From contig CAITPF010000401.1 in assembly GCA_903894155.1 (NCBI GenBank), positions 1 to 43,222 on the forward strand: a stretch of DNA of 43,222 bases, given 5' to 3'. Numbering within the stretch: the stretch's first letter is position 1; each line of letters starts with the position of its first letter. This document shows, piece by piece, positions 27,786-36,695 of this stretch. Below the pieces are notes generated by a model. It was given only the letters and a program-made list of their open reading frames with translations, was not told the DNA's origin and made no database searches. This DNA is from an uncultured beta proteobacterium (GTDB lineage: Bacteria > Pseudomonadota > Gammaproteobacteria > Burkholderiales > Burkholderiaceae_B). Both the position numbers and the translations under genes were made by a program.

Positions 27786-28793
27786 TCAGTATTCATCAAA
27801 GAGGCGCTGCAACGAGACTCTGTCCCGGGGTTCGAGCAGCGCAAGGCGCAACAGCACCCGCGCCTTTTGCGGGTTGAGCGACTGCGCGGCCACCACGCCC
27901 AGCTGGCCATCCCGTTGCGAGGGCCGCACCGATCCCTGCCAGACGCGCGACGCACGAACGAACGCAACACCCTGACCGAGCGCCATTGTCGCCCCCGCCA
28001 GCGCCGCGGGCGACAGGCTGCCGTTGCCGGTGGCCGCCAGAACGATTCCCCGCGCGCCGGCGCCGAGCGACGCCTCGTAGAGATGCGTGCCGGCGCCCTG
28101 ATAGTCATAGATGATGTCAACCGGCGGCAATGACTGCAGCGCGTGATCGACGCAAAATTCGCTTCTGGTCGTATGGCGTCGCAGCGGCGCGTTGAAGTAC
28201 TGCACGTCCAGTCCAGACACCACCCCGAGGCAACCCTGCTCCGGCACGACGAACGCATCGACGTTCGTGGTGTGCCCTTTGGTCGCGTGGCGCGCCGCGA
28301 TGATGCGATCGTTCATCACGACCAATACGCCCTTGCCGACCGATTCGCGGCAGACCGCTGCAGAGACCGCGTGAAACAGGTTCAACGGCCCGTCCGCGCT
28401 CAAGGCGCTCGAAGGCCGCATTGCGCCAACCAGCACGACCGGCTTTTCACTCTTGACGACAAGATTGAGGAAATACGCCGTCTCTTCCAGGGTGTCGGTA
28501 CCGTGCGTGATCACCACCGCAGACACGTGTTCCAGGGCAAGCCATGCGTTGACCCGGTGCGCGATGCGCAACAACAGTGCATCGCCGATGCCGTGGCTCT
28601 CGATATTGCACACCTGCTCGAACTCGAACACGGCCAGCGACTGCAAGGCCGGGACGGCCTGAATCAGAGATCCCACGTCGTTGCTGACCGTGTAATCGCT
28701 CAGTTGCGTTTCGACACCGGCCACCGAGGCGATGGTGCCGCCGGTACCGATCAGGGCGACGACTGGCCGCTGTTCTGACGAATAATTGCTCAT
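27786..28793 (-). CDS. L-asparaginase/glutaminase family protein
   Basis: Probable L-asparaginase of the bacterial (AnsA/AnsB) fold, hydrolysing asparagine to aspartate and ammonia. Motif 1 LIGTGGTIAS carries the nucleophile-type Thr20; motif 2 VVITHGTDTLEETAYFL carries Thr99-Asp100; GAMRPSSALSADGPLNL near 123-139 is typical. No signal peptide is visible, so it is probably cytoplasmic. In my manual alignment the residue facing the catalytic Lys162 of E. coli AnsB is Arg149 (AVCRESVGKGVLVVMND), which may affect activity. AGGAG lies 6 bases before the ATG at 28793, which decides the start over an upstream GTG at 28826. 335 aa. Confidence 0.88.
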   Translation of the reverse strand: MSNYSSEQRPVVALIGTGGTIASVAGVETQLSDYTVSNDVGSLIQAVPALQSLAVFEFEQVCNIESHGIGDALLLRIAHRVNAWLALEHVSAVVITHGTDTLEETAYFLNLVVKSEKPVVLVGAMRPSSALSADGPLNLFHAVSAAVCRESVGKGVLVVMNDRIIAARHATKGHTTNVDAFVVPEQGCLGVVSGLDVQYFNAPLRRHTTRSEFCVDHALQSLPPVDIIYDYQGAGTHLYEASLGAGARGIVLAATGNGSLSPAALAGATMALGQGVAFVRASRVWQGSVRPSQRDGQLGVVAAQSLNPQKARVLLRLALLEPRDRVSLQRLFDEY

Positions 28794-29056
28794 AACGCTC
28801 CTGCCGTCGATCGTTGCCGTACACACACCGCGTGGGCACGGCTTCTCACGCGTGTGGCACGGTGCTTGCTTGATGTCATACTGATGGAATCAAAGGCCGC
28901 GCACCATATTTACACGAATTTTGTGGCGTGGGTAAATGTTCTTCAGTACGATCTGCCGGCAGCTGTCGACCCGGGTGAAGCGTTCCGTACGCCACAACCT
29001 CAGCCCGCGCCGACCCGCACGTGCGTATCTTCATTGCCGTCTCAAGAGGAATATCA

Positions 29057-30058
29057 ATGTCTTGCCGTCGTTCCTGCTTTCGCCTGATTGCCGCATGTTG
29101 CCTCGCGTGGTCGGGCCTGACAGGCAGCGTGTCTGCCGCCGACTCTATTGAATCGCCAGACAAGTTTCCTTCCCGTCCCATCACAATCACGGTGACCTTC
29201 CCGCCGGGCGGCGGTACTGACATCCTGGCCCGGCTGATCGGCAATTATCTGGGCGAGACCACGGGCCACGCGTCCGTCGTGGAAAACAAGCCCGGCGCCA
29301 GCGGCAACCTTGGCGCCAAATTCGTGGCGGAGCGCGCGCCCGACGGCTACTCGCTGCTGATGGTCAACAGCTCTTTCGCGATCAACCCGGCGGTTTTTGC
29401 GCAAATGCCATTCGATCCGAAGAAGGATTTCGCCCCGATCATCAATGTCGCGTTTGTTCCCTCGGTGCTGGTCGTTCCTGCCAGTTCACCCTACCAGACG
29501 CTGGCCGAACTCATCACCGCCGCCAAGCCGGACAAGAACGACGTATCGTACGGATCGTGCGGAAACGGTACGCCCCAACACCTCGCAGGCGAATCGCTCA
29601 ATATCTACGCCGGCACCCACATCACGCACATTCCCTTTGGCGGATGCGGTCCCGCGCTCAACAGCGTGCTCGGGGGCCAGATCCCGATGGCGATCATCAC
29701 GGCGTCCAGCGCCAGCAACCAGATCAAGGCGGGCAAACTGCGCGCACTGGCTGTCACGTCGCCCAAGCGTTCGCCCTTCCTGCCCGATGTTCCCACCGTC
29801 GCCGAACTGGGCTACCCAGGCTACGAGCTCAACCAGTGGCACGGCCTGCTGGCACCCGCTGGCACCCCGCCCGCCGTGCAGCAAAAGCTGTTTGAGGGAA
29901 TCAACAAGGTCATGCAAAAGCCCGAGGTCAGGGAAAAGCTTGCCGCGCTCGGCTACACACAGGCTGCGGATGGCCCCGAAGCCTTCAAGAAAATCATCGA
30001 TGACGACATCGACAAGTTTTCCAAGCTCGCCAAACAGATCGGCCTGAAGGTCGACTGA
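29057..30058 (+). CDS. Tripartite tricarboxylate transporter substrate-binding protein (Bug family)
   Basis: Periplasmic solute receptor of the Bug/TctC family, strongly expanded in Alcaligenaceae. Signal peptide about 1-27 (ending GSVSA, then AD). Family motifs: FPSRPITITVTFPPGGGTDILAR near 36-58, VVENKPGASGNLGAKFVA near 75-92, and GKLRALAVTSPKRSPFLPDVPTVAELGYPGYE in the C-terminal half. AAGAGGA six bases upstream supports the ATG at 29057 over an earlier GTG at 29021. No TctA/TctB membrane genes are nearby, so it is an orphan receptor; ligand unknown. Confidence 0.92.
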   Translation: MSCRRSCFRLIAACCLAWSGLTGSVSAADSIESPDKFPSRPITITVTFPPGGGTDILARLIGNYLGETTGHASVVENKPGASGNLGAKFVAERAPDGYSLLMVNSSFAINPAVFAQMPFDPKKDFAPIINVAFVPSVLVVPASSPYQTLAELITAAKPDKNDVSYGSCGNGTPQHLAGESLNIYAGTHITHIPFGGCGPALNSVLGGQIPMAIITASSASNQIKAGKLRALAVTSPKRSPFLPDVPTVAELGYPGYELNQWHGLLAPAGTPPAVQQKLFEGINKVMQKPEVREKLAALGYTQAADGPEAFKKIIDDDIDKFSKLAKQIGLKVD

Positions 30059-30079
30059 CCGCCAGCACCGTGCGCTGGA

Positions 30080-31282
30080 TCAGCCCAGGCGCGCGCAGGC
30101 GCGGGCGAGTCTGGCGCAGCCCTCTTCCAGCACCTGCAACGAGGTGGCGAACGAAAACCGGAAGTACGGCGTGACCCCGTACGCAGCCCCGTGCACGCCT
30201 GCCAGCTTTTCTTCGTCCAGCAGATAAAGCACGAAATCCTCGTCCGTTGCAATGACCTTGCCAGCCGGAGTCTTCCTTCCGATCAAGCCTGCGCACGAAG
30301 GAAATACATAAAATGCGCCGTCGGGCGAATGACAGGCCACGCCTTCAATCGCGTTGAGCCAGGCCACCACCGCATCGCGTCGCTGCTCGAAAATCCGGCT
30401 GCGCTGCGGCACGTAATCCTGCGGCCCGAGCAGCGCCTCGATCGCTGCGGCCTGGCTCACGGAACACGGGTTCGACGTGCTCTGTGACTGCAGTTTGGTC
30501 ATCGCCTTGATCAGCTCTTCAGGGCCTGCACCATACCCCAGACGCCAGCCCGTCATCGCGTAGGCCTTCGACACGCCGTTGACTGTCAGCGTGCGATCCT
30601 TGAGTTCCGGCGCGACTTGCGCCATCGTGCAAAACTCCCGCCCGTCGAAAAGAATGTGCTCATAGATGTCGTCGGTCAGCACCCAGACCTGTGGATGACG
30701 CACCAGGACATCGGCCAGCGCACGCAGCTGTTCTCGCGAGTACACGGCACCGCTGGGGTTGTTGGGCGCGTTCAGGATCAGCCAGCGCGTACGCGGCGTA
30801 ATGGCCCGCTCGAGGTCTTCGGGCTGCAACCGAAACCCCTGATCTGCCGGACACAAAACCGCAACGGGTGTGCCGCCCGCCAGGGAGACGATATCGGGGT
30901 ATGAAACGTAATACGGCGCGGGGACGATGACCTCGACGCCCGCCTGGACGGTTGCCATCAACGCGTTGAAGATCACCTGCTTGCCGCCCGTGCTGGCCAT
31001 GACTTCAGACTGGGAATACTCGAGCTGGTTTTCCCGTCGGAATTTCTCGCGGATCGCGGCCTTGAGATCCGCCGCCCCGCCGATATCGGTGTATTTCGTC
31101 CGGGATGCGGCAAGCGCTCGCATAACCGCATCAATCACGTTGGGGGCCGTATCAAAATCGGGCTCGCCTGCCGTGAGCCCGACGACGTCATGGCCCGCGG
31201 CCTTCAGCGCGCGCGAACGCTGTGTCGCCATTGAGCTCGGCGAAGGTTTGATCCGGTTAAGTCGATCAGCGATCAGTTGCAT
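30080..31282 (-). CDS. Class I pyridoxal-phosphate aminotransferase (aspartate-aminotransferase type)
   Basis: Cytoplasmic PLP enzyme of fold type I, 400 aa, transferring amino groups between an amino acid such as aspartate and 2-oxo acids. Motifs: VVGLTAGEPDFDTAP near 33-47, ASTGGKQVIFNALMA near 96, LNAPNNPSGAVY near 170-181, LTDDIYEHILFDG near 202, and SKAYAMTGWRLGY with the PLP lysine Lys239. The exact substrate is not fixed by sequence. It lies downstream of a Bug receptor gene on the same strand with a 158-base gap, and is convergent with another Bug gene on the other side. Confidence 0.92.
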   Translation of the reverse strand: MQLIADRLNRIKPSPSSMATQRSRALKAAGHDVVGLTAGEPDFDTAPNVIDAVMRALAASRTKYTDIGGAADLKAAIREKFRRENQLEYSQSEVMASTGGKQVIFNALMATVQAGVEVIVPAPYYVSYPDIVSLAGGTPVAVLCPADQGFRLQPEDLERAITPRTRWLILNAPNNPSGAVYSREQLRALADVLVRHPQVWVLTDDIYEHILFDGREFCTMAQVAPELKDRTLTVNGVSKAYAMTGWRLGYGAGPEELIKAMTKLQSQSTSNPCSVSQAAAIEALLGPQDYVPQRSRIFEQRRDAVVAWLNAIEGVACHSPDGAFYVFPSCAGLIGRKTPAGKVIATDEDFVLYLLDEEKLAGVHGAAYGVTPYFRFSFATSLQVLEEGCARLARACARLG

Positions 31283-31440
31283 CCTTCTTTCCTCTGTGGG
31301 CTATTCGAAACTTCGCACAGCGCCTTTAACGGCCGCATCTAAAGCGGTTGCAACCAAAGTGGCTGCATGCAAAGGCCACATTAAACCGCCGTTTGCGATC
31401 AATCTTGCGCCTGCGGCGCATGGCCAGGCGCGACTCCGGA

Positions 31441-32424
31441 CTATTGCGCTTTGATGCCAGCCTCACGCACGATCTTGCCCCACTTCGCGCGCTCAGCGTC
31501 GATGTGTTGCATGAAGGCCTGTGGCGTGCCGCCCGTGGCCTGGGCGCCAAGCTCCAGCAGTTTCTTCTGAACGTCCGCGTCCTTCAGAATGAGGTTGATC
31601 TCGCGGTTCAGGCGGTCGATGATTGCTGGCGGAGTTGCGCCTGGGACCACGACGCCCGTCCAGGACAACGACTCGTAGCCCTTGACGCCAGCCTGATCCA
31701 TTGTCGGCACCCCGGGCAATATGGCGAGCGGTTGCAGGCTGGTGACCGCCAGCGCACGGAGTTTGCCGGATTCCACCAGCGGGACTGCCGATGGAGCATT
31801 GTCGAAAATCATGTCAATCTGCCCGCCCATCAGATCCACGAGCGCCTGCGAGCTGCCCTTGTACGGCACGTGGATGATGTCAACGCCGGCAAGGCTTTTG
31901 AACAGTTCGCCTGACAGGTGGGTTGATGCCCCTGCGCCCGACGAACCGAACGACATTTTGCCAGGCGTTTCCTTCGCCATCCTGATCAGGTCAGACACGT
32001 TCGCGACCGGCAACGCGTTATTGACAATGAGTACGTTGCTGATACTCGATACGTAGGCAACGGGCACCAGGTCCTTGCCCACTTTGTAGGGCAGATCCGG
32101 GTAAATGAACTCATTGATCGCGAGAATCCCTGTGGTGCCAAACAGCAAGGTTCGGCCGTCCGGCCTGGCCTTCGCGACGGCCATGGCGCCAATGTTGCCG
32201 CCGGCGCCAGCGCGGTTTTCAACGACAACCGGTTGCTTGAGCGCGACCGATAGCCGGTCGGCGATCAATCGCCCGATGATATCCGTGGACCCACCCGGCG
32301 CAAACGGCACGACGAGCGTCAACGGCCCCTGAGGATAAGCCGCATCCTGCGCGCCTGCATTGCAGGCGCCGGCAAGCATGATCGCGGCGGCGGCCAGCCG
32401 AGTCAGGAATTTGAAAGTTCGCAT
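31441..32424 (-). CDS. Tripartite tricarboxylate transporter substrate-binding protein (Bug family)
   Basis: Second Bug/TctC-type periplasmic receptor in the window, 327 aa. Signal peptide about 1-25 (AAAAIMLAGACNAGA, cleavage before Gln). Motifs: YPQGPLTLVVPFAPGGSTDI, VVVENRAGAGGNIGAMAVAKA, SFGSSGAGASTHLSGELFK and VPYKGSSQALVDLMGGQID, then GKLRALAVTS near 235. The ATG at 32424 is preceded by GGGAG; longer upstream versions of the frame have no conserved content. Only distantly similar to the receptor at 29.1 kb, so not a recent duplicate. No transporter membrane genes nearby. Confidence 0.92.
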   Translation of the reverse strand: MRTFKFLTRLAAAAIMLAGACNAGAQDAAYPQGPLTLVVPFAPGGSTDIIGRLIADRLSVALKQPVVVENRAGAGGNIGAMAVAKARPDGRTLLFGTTGILAINEFIYPDLPYKVGKDLVPVAYVSSISNVLIVNNALPVANVSDLIRMAKETPGKMSFGSSGAGASTHLSGELFKSLAGVDIIHVPYKGSSQALVDLMGGQIDMIFDNAPSAVPLVESGKLRALAVTSLQPLAILPGVPTMDQAGVKGYESLSWTGVVVPGATPPAIIDRLNREINLILKDADVQKKLLELGAQATGGTPQAFMQHIDAERAKWGKIVREAGIKAQ

Positions 32425-32748
32425 GAGGATGCTCCCATCGAGATGGAGCAACATAACATGTAACAAAGGCGCCATGGAGCCAGGCCTTGACCAGGTGCGC
32501 GACAAGCCCTGCTGTTCAGGGCGGCGAGGACGTCGATCCTGCCTCGCCGTCGTCATTGAACCGCGCCGCTGACAAAAAGCGTGAGCGCGCAATCGCTCAA
32601 TAAAGCAAGGGCGCAAGCGACGGCGGCGCACTCCATTGCGCAGCACGCTGAGCATTGGTTCATATATTATGGCCGTTTGGTCGCCTCAATGCGCAAGTGG
32701 CTGCGATTGATGCGATGCATGCGCTTTGGCGCAACGGAGATAATGCAA
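32425..32748. other. Divergent gap between Bug receptor and hydrolase genes
   Basis: These 324 bases contain no gene I can support, although open frames extend into it from both sides. AT-rich CATATATTATGG (32661-32672) could hold a -10 box for the rightward gene, but no matching -35 is evident. GGAGA at 32736-32740 is the likely ribosome-binding site of the hydrolase gene. Confidence 0.55.
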
Positions 32749-34323
32749 ATGGCAATCAAGCGAGGCCTGAAGCGCGTGTTGATCGGTGTCTTGGTGATCG
32801 GCGTCGGCTTGCTCGCCGTGCGGTCGTATCGGGCATTGGGCGGCCCCGCGCTGCAGGCCTGGCATACCTTCGTGCCGGCGGAGTTGCACGCGGGCGACCT
32901 CGACCGCTCCGATTGGGCCCGCTATCTTGCGCAGGAAGGCGCAATCTTCGAAAGCGTTCGCACCGAGGTCAGCCAGAAACTCGAGCCGGGCGAGCGCGCG
33001 CCAATCAACCGCTATTTCGAGCAAAGCCCGGTCTACCCGGCGCGTTTCGCCCAGGACTGGAACCGATCCTATGTCATGGAACCCGAGGGCAAGCCGACCG
33101 GTGTCGTGGTACTGCTGCACGGGCTGACGGATTCGCCCTACAGCCTGCGGCACATCGCGAAGCTTTACCGCGATCGCGGCTACATCGCGATCGGCGTGCG
33201 CCTGCCGGGGCACGGCACCGTGCCCGCCGGCCTGACCGACGTGCGCTGGGAAGACTGGATGGCCGCCACGCGCCTTGCGATCCGCGAGGCACGCCGGCGC
33301 GTGCCCGGCCCGGAGCCATTGCACCTGGTAGGGTTTTCGAACGGCGGCGCGCTCGCAATGAAATACGCGCTCGATGTGATCGAGGATCCGTTGCTTCCCA
33401 GGGCCGACCGCATCGTATTGATCGCGCCGATGATCGGTATCACGCGCTTTGCGCGCTTTGCCGGCCTGGCGGGTCTCCCGGCCGTGCTTCCTCCGTTCGC
33501 GAACGCGGCGTGGCTCAGCATCGTGCCGGAATTTAATCCGTTCAAGTACAACTCGTTCCCGGTCAACGGCGCCCGCCAGTCGTATCGGCTGACCGATTCG
33601 CTGCAAAGCCAGATCGAGCGTCTTGCCCGTGCCGGCCGACTCGCAACCGTGCCACCGGTCCTGACCTTTCAGTCGGTCATCGATTTCACCGTCAGCACAC
33701 CGGCGATCCTGTCGGCGCTCTATTCGTTCCTGCCTGACAACGGCAGCGAGATCGTTCTTTTCGACGTGAACCGGACCGTGAAATTCGGACCGCTGCTGCG
33801 CCCCGTCGCCTACGTCGCGCTCGACCGTCTGACGCCGACTTCCCCGCAGACGTATCGCTTCACGTCGATCGTCAATGCGAGCGACGACAGCGACGCCACG
33901 ATCGAACGAAGCATCCTGGCGGGCCAGCAGCAAGCGCAGGACCGCGCACTGAACCTGCCCTATCCGCCTGGGATCTTCTCACTGTCGCACCTCGCAATCC
34001 CGATTCCCATGGACGACTCGCTGTACGGGGCCGCGCCCGACCCGAAGGTGGCGCCCGAGTTCGGCTTTAGTCTCGGCGCCATGGGCGCACGGGGCGAGCG
34101 CGGCACGCTCATCGTCGACCAGGATTTCCTGACGCGCCTTTCATCCAATCCGTTTTTCCCGTATCTGCTCGAGCGGGTCGACGAAGGCATCAAGCGACCA
34201 TCGGGCCCGACAGGACGCAATCTCACCGCCACCGCATCGCCTGGCATCCCGGTGCGCCTTGAAGCCCTGCTGTCCACTTTCCTCCCCGACGATCCGCAGG
34301 CGCAACCGTTTGCCGGGCCCTAG
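32749..34323 (+). CDS. Membrane-anchored alpha/beta hydrolase
   Basis: Predicted serine hydrolase of the alpha/beta fold (monoacylglycerol-lipase/esterase-like), 524 aa. One N-terminal membrane helix (about 9-28, VLIGVLVIGVGLLAV) would leave the catalytic domain in the periplasm. VVLLHGLTDSPYSLRHI starts the fold (oxyanion region at His124-Gly125), VGFSNGGALAMKYAL gives the nucleophile Ser197 in GFSNGG, FQSVIDFTVS is a likely site of the acidic residue and SLSHLAIPIP of the catalytic His. The C-terminal extension of roughly 150 residues is unusual. GGAGA 8 bases upstream supports the ATG at 32749 among several in-frame starts (32689, 32743). Substrate unknown. Confidence 0.82.
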   Translation: MAIKRGLKRVLIGVLVIGVGLLAVRSYRALGGPALQAWHTFVPAELHAGDLDRSDWARYLAQEGAIFESVRTEVSQKLEPGERAPINRYFEQSPVYPARFAQDWNRSYVMEPEGKPTGVVVLLHGLTDSPYSLRHIAKLYRDRGYIAIGVRLPGHGTVPAGLTDVRWEDWMAATRLAIREARRRVPGPEPLHLVGFSNGGALAMKYALDVIEDPLLPRADRIVLIAPMIGITRFARFAGLAGLPAVLPPFANAAWLSIVPEFNPFKYNSFPVNGARQSYRLTDSLQSQIERLARAGRLATVPPVLTFQSVIDFTVSTPAILSALYSFLPDNGSEIVLFDVNRTVKFGPLLRPVAYVALDRLTPTSPQTYRFTSIVNASDDSDATIERSILAGQQQAQDRALNLPYPPGIFSLSHLAIPIPMDDSLYGAAPDPKVAPEFGFSLGAMGARGERGTLIVDQDFLTRLSSNPFFPYLLERVDEGIKRPSGPTGRNLTATASPGIPVRLEALLSTFLPDDPQAQPFAGP

Positions 34324-34459
34324 GCAAAGTCTCTAACTTGACCGGGCCCTGGACGACCGGTGTCCGGCGTGCCGAGCGGGTGCTGGCGTTAATCCTGGAT
34401 CTCGCCTCAAACGGCGCCTTCACAGAAAACGACTGCGCCGCAGGAAAGTGCCAGGAACT

Positions 34460-35506
34460 TTACAGGCGACCGTCGCGCGAAAGCAGAATGGCAATCGGCC
34501 GCGTCCCCGCGAACGCGGAAAAGACGATGGCCATGATGGCCGTGATCGGGACCGCCAGAAAGGCGCCGGGAATGCCCCACAGTGCCGACCAGGCCGCCAG
34601 GCTGACGAGTATGGCAAAGGGGCTGAGATTGAGCGAATTGCCCATGATGTAGGGGTCTAGAAAGTTCCCGATGGCAAACTGCAGGGCGATCAGCGGCAAC
34701 AACACCGCCAGTACATCGTTCGGGTTCGCAAACTGCACGATCGCCATCATCAGCGGAAACAACACGCCGAGGAACGAGCCGATGTAGGGGATGTAGTTCA
34801 ACAGTGCGATCAGCACGGCCCAGAACGCGGCGAATTCAAGTCCCATGAACGCCATCGCGATCCAGCTTGTAACCCCGAGCAGCGCGCTGACGAAGGTCTT
34901 GAGCGCCAGATACGCACCGATTCGCGAATTGATGTCGGCGGCGACTTTTCGAGTCCGGTCGATGCTGCGCTGATCATTCGACATCGCTGCGATCTTGGCG
35001 TCGAACGAGCGCAGTTCAACCAGAAGAAAACTCGCGTAGAGCAGCACCACGATGACCATCACGGCGATGGCCGACACCGACGCGACGATCGATCCTATCA
35101 GCGGTTGCATGCTGATCTGACCGACGAGATCCCGACGCAACGTCGTCCACGTCGGCTCGGTCTCGATGTGGAAAAAAACCGCGGTTCTTTGAATGACAGC
35201 GAGGAGGGATTCCTGATATTGCGGCGCCAACGCCAGGACACTATCCACATTGGCGAGTATCAGGTTGGAGATCGCAACCAGTCCGTAAGCGATGACCAGA
35301 ACGGACAGTGCAGAGCGGATACGCGACGGCAGGATCGGGCCAATGAAGGGAATTCTGCCCAGAAGTCGCGCCAGGCCAACGATCACGTAGGCGACCAGTG
35401 CCCCAAGAATGATGGGGATGAATACGGCCTTCCCGACGAAGAGCACCCAGCCGATCACTGCGGCAAGGATGGCGCCGGACACCGGTGATTGAAAGCGGTC
35501 GTTCAT
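34460..35506 (-). CDS. AI-2E family transporter (PerM/TqsA-like)
   Basis: Inner-membrane protein of the AI-2E/PerM family, 348 aa with seven or eight helices. The family pattern is visible: paired N-terminal helices (ILAAVIGWVLFVGKAVFIPIILGALVAYVI from 13-42), a central soluble segment of about 100 residues, then WAVLIALLNYIPYIGSFLGVLFPL (about 230-253) and FLDPYIMGNSLNLSPFAILVSLAAWSALWGIPGAFLAVPI near the end. Members export or import diverse small molecules or ions; the family name does not prove autoinducer-2 transport. Convergent with the hydrolase gene. A TACAAT box on this strand (35558-35563) lies 51 bases upstream. Confidence 0.88.
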   Translation of the reverse strand: MNDRFQSPVSGAILAAVIGWVLFVGKAVFIPIILGALVAYVIVGLARLLGRIPFIGPILPSRIRSALSVLVIAYGLVAISNLILANVDSVLALAPQYQESLLAVIQRTAVFFHIETEPTWTTLRRDLVGQISMQPLIGSIVASVSAIAVMVIVVLLYASFLLVELRSFDAKIAAMSNDQRSIDRTRKVAADINSRIGAYLALKTFVSALLGVTSWIAMAFMGLEFAAFWAVLIALLNYIPYIGSFLGVLFPLMMAIVQFANPNDVLAVLLPLIALQFAIGNFLDPYIMGNSLNLSPFAILVSLAAWSALWGIPGAFLAVPITAIMAIVFSAFAGTRPIAILLSRDGRL

Positions 35507-35557
35507 GATTCAGCGACTCCTGCCCAGGGGCCACACCAGCGCCAATTTTGCAAAGTT

Positions 35558-35563
35558 ATTGTA
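35558..35563 (-). promoter_or_regulatory. Candidate -10 box for the AI-2E family gene
   Basis: TACAAT on the minus strand, 51 bases before the ATG at 35506; no clear -35 hexamer. Confidence 0.3.
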
Positions 35564-35768
35564 CACAGGGACCTGCGCTCGAATCTTCACTTCGGCCTGC
35601 GACCAGCCGCTCAGGATTCCCGTGCTGCAGGTAGGGGATTGCGTAGCAGAGGGCCCGGTGTTCAGTAGCATTTGGACACGACATTCGTTACGATGTTGCA
35701 CAGGCAAAGAGCGCTTACACACGCTGTGCGCTTCTGTCGCAGCAGAAATCGCTTTGAGGGAGAGAGCA

Positions 35769-35990
35769 ATGAGAAACTTGTACATCGGGCTGATCGTCGT
35801 GTTTACGGCACTCGTGCTGCTGTTCATGATCCAGAACCTCCAAACCGCAACGATTTCCCTTTTTTCAACCAGTATCACTCTTCCGCTGTCCGTCCTGGTT
35901 TTTGCGATCTACGTGCTGGGCATGCTGACAGGCGGATTTCTGTTTTCGTTGCTGCGCAAAGGGATCGGTCGCGCCAGGCAATCTTCCTGA
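35769..35990 (+). CDS. LapA-domain small inner-membrane protein
   Basis: 73-aa protein with two membrane helices (about 4-24 and 38-62) joined by NLQTATISLFSTSITLPLSV, the layout of the LapA/YciS (DUF1049) family. In E. coli the relative works with LapB in controlling lipopolysaccharide synthesis; whether this copy does so is unknown and no lapB is adjacent. A purine-rich GGGAGAGAG sequence lies before the ATG at 35769. The frame is open further upstream, but without conserved content. Confidence 0.8.
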   Translation: MRNLYIGLIVVFTALVLLFMIQNLQTATISLFSTSITLPLSVLVFAIYVLGMLTGGFLFSLLRKGIGRARQSS

Positions 35991-36065
35991 AGCCGTACCA
36001 CCGTCCGCGCCGACCGCGCGGTATTACCCGTTTTTCAATCTTGCGCATTCCTTTGGAGAAACTGC

Positions 36066-36443
36066 ATGAATAATTTCTGGGACAACGTCCTCCTCATGGT
36101 GTCGACGTTCTTTTTCATCGCCTACCTGATTATCCTTTTCCAGATCGTCGTCGACCTCTTCCGGGATAGAGAACTGGGTGGCGGCGCGAAAGTGCTTTGG
36201 CTTCTCGGCCTCATCTTTCTGCCGGTCCTGACGGCCCTGCTCTACATCCTCACCCGAGGCGGCGGCATGGCAGAGCGGCGGCACGCCGAACTGCGCAGCG
36301 CCAAGGCGGACACCGACGCGTATATCCGCGATGTCGCGGGAAAATCGCCGGCCGATCAGATCACCGCTGCCAAACAACTGCTTGACGCCGGCACCATCAA
36401 CGCTGACGAGTTCGCGCGCCTGAAGGCCAAGGCGCTTGCCTGA
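36066..36443 (+). CDS. PLDc_N-SHOCT domain small membrane protein
   Basis: 125-aa protein. Two N-terminal helices (about 7-30 and 41-63) around the segment DLFRDRELGGGAKVLWLLGLIFLP resemble the PLDc_N (phospholipase D-nuclease N-terminal) membrane unit; no nuclease domain follows. The C-terminus ADQITAAKQLLDAGTINADEFARLKAKAL (about 96-124) is a SHOCT motif, a short helical module often found at C-termini of membrane proteins. GGAG precedes the ATG at 36066. Function unknown; likely an inner-membrane anchor or regulatory protein. Confidence 0.82.
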   Translation: MNNFWDNVLLMVSTFFFIAYLIILFQIVVDLFRDRELGGGAKVLWLLGLIFLPVLTALLYILTRGGGMAERRHAELRSAKADTDAYIRDVAGKSPADQITAAKQLLDAGTINADEFARLKAKALA

Positions 36444-36568
36444 GTTGTTGCGGTCGGGGGCGGCATCGCCGGGTAAAACACCTTCCGTGCGACATACACG
36501 GCCGAGGCGGATCGTGTCGTCTTTGGTCCCGCGGCAGTCACGCACATCACCTGCAAAGGGGCGACGTC

Positions 36569-36691
36569 ATGCAACAGACGCAGCAGTTCCTTTCGGCCCT
36601 GGAGTCAACAACAACCTGGGGGTTCATGGGGAAAGTGCTCGACATACACCGTCCAGACGGCGGGCGCGTATTGACGGCATCGGGAAACTGA
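36569..36691 (+). CDS. Possible small ORF, 40 residues, no known family
   Basis: ATG at 36569 preceded by AAAGGGG (8-base spacing); reads MQQTQQFLSALESTTTWGFM and ends LTASGN at TGA 36689. The stop is 4 bases before the start of the next gene, an arrangement that would allow translational coupling. The coding signal is too short to judge by eye, and I recognise no family. It may be a leader peptide or chance. Confidence 0.3.
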   Translation: MQQTQQFLSALESTTTWGFMGKVLDIHRPDGGRVLTASGN

Positions 36692-36695
36692 CGGC

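Noticed and set aside
32686..33933. 415-codon minus-strand frame opposite the alpha/beta hydrolase
   Set aside because: The plus strand shows HGLTDSP and GFSNGG motifs in order; the antisense product is Arg/Asp/His-rich without motifs.
34324..34459. Terminator or small gene between the hydrolase and AI-2E family genes
   Set aside because: No convincing hairpin with a T-tract and no supported frame in these 136 bases.
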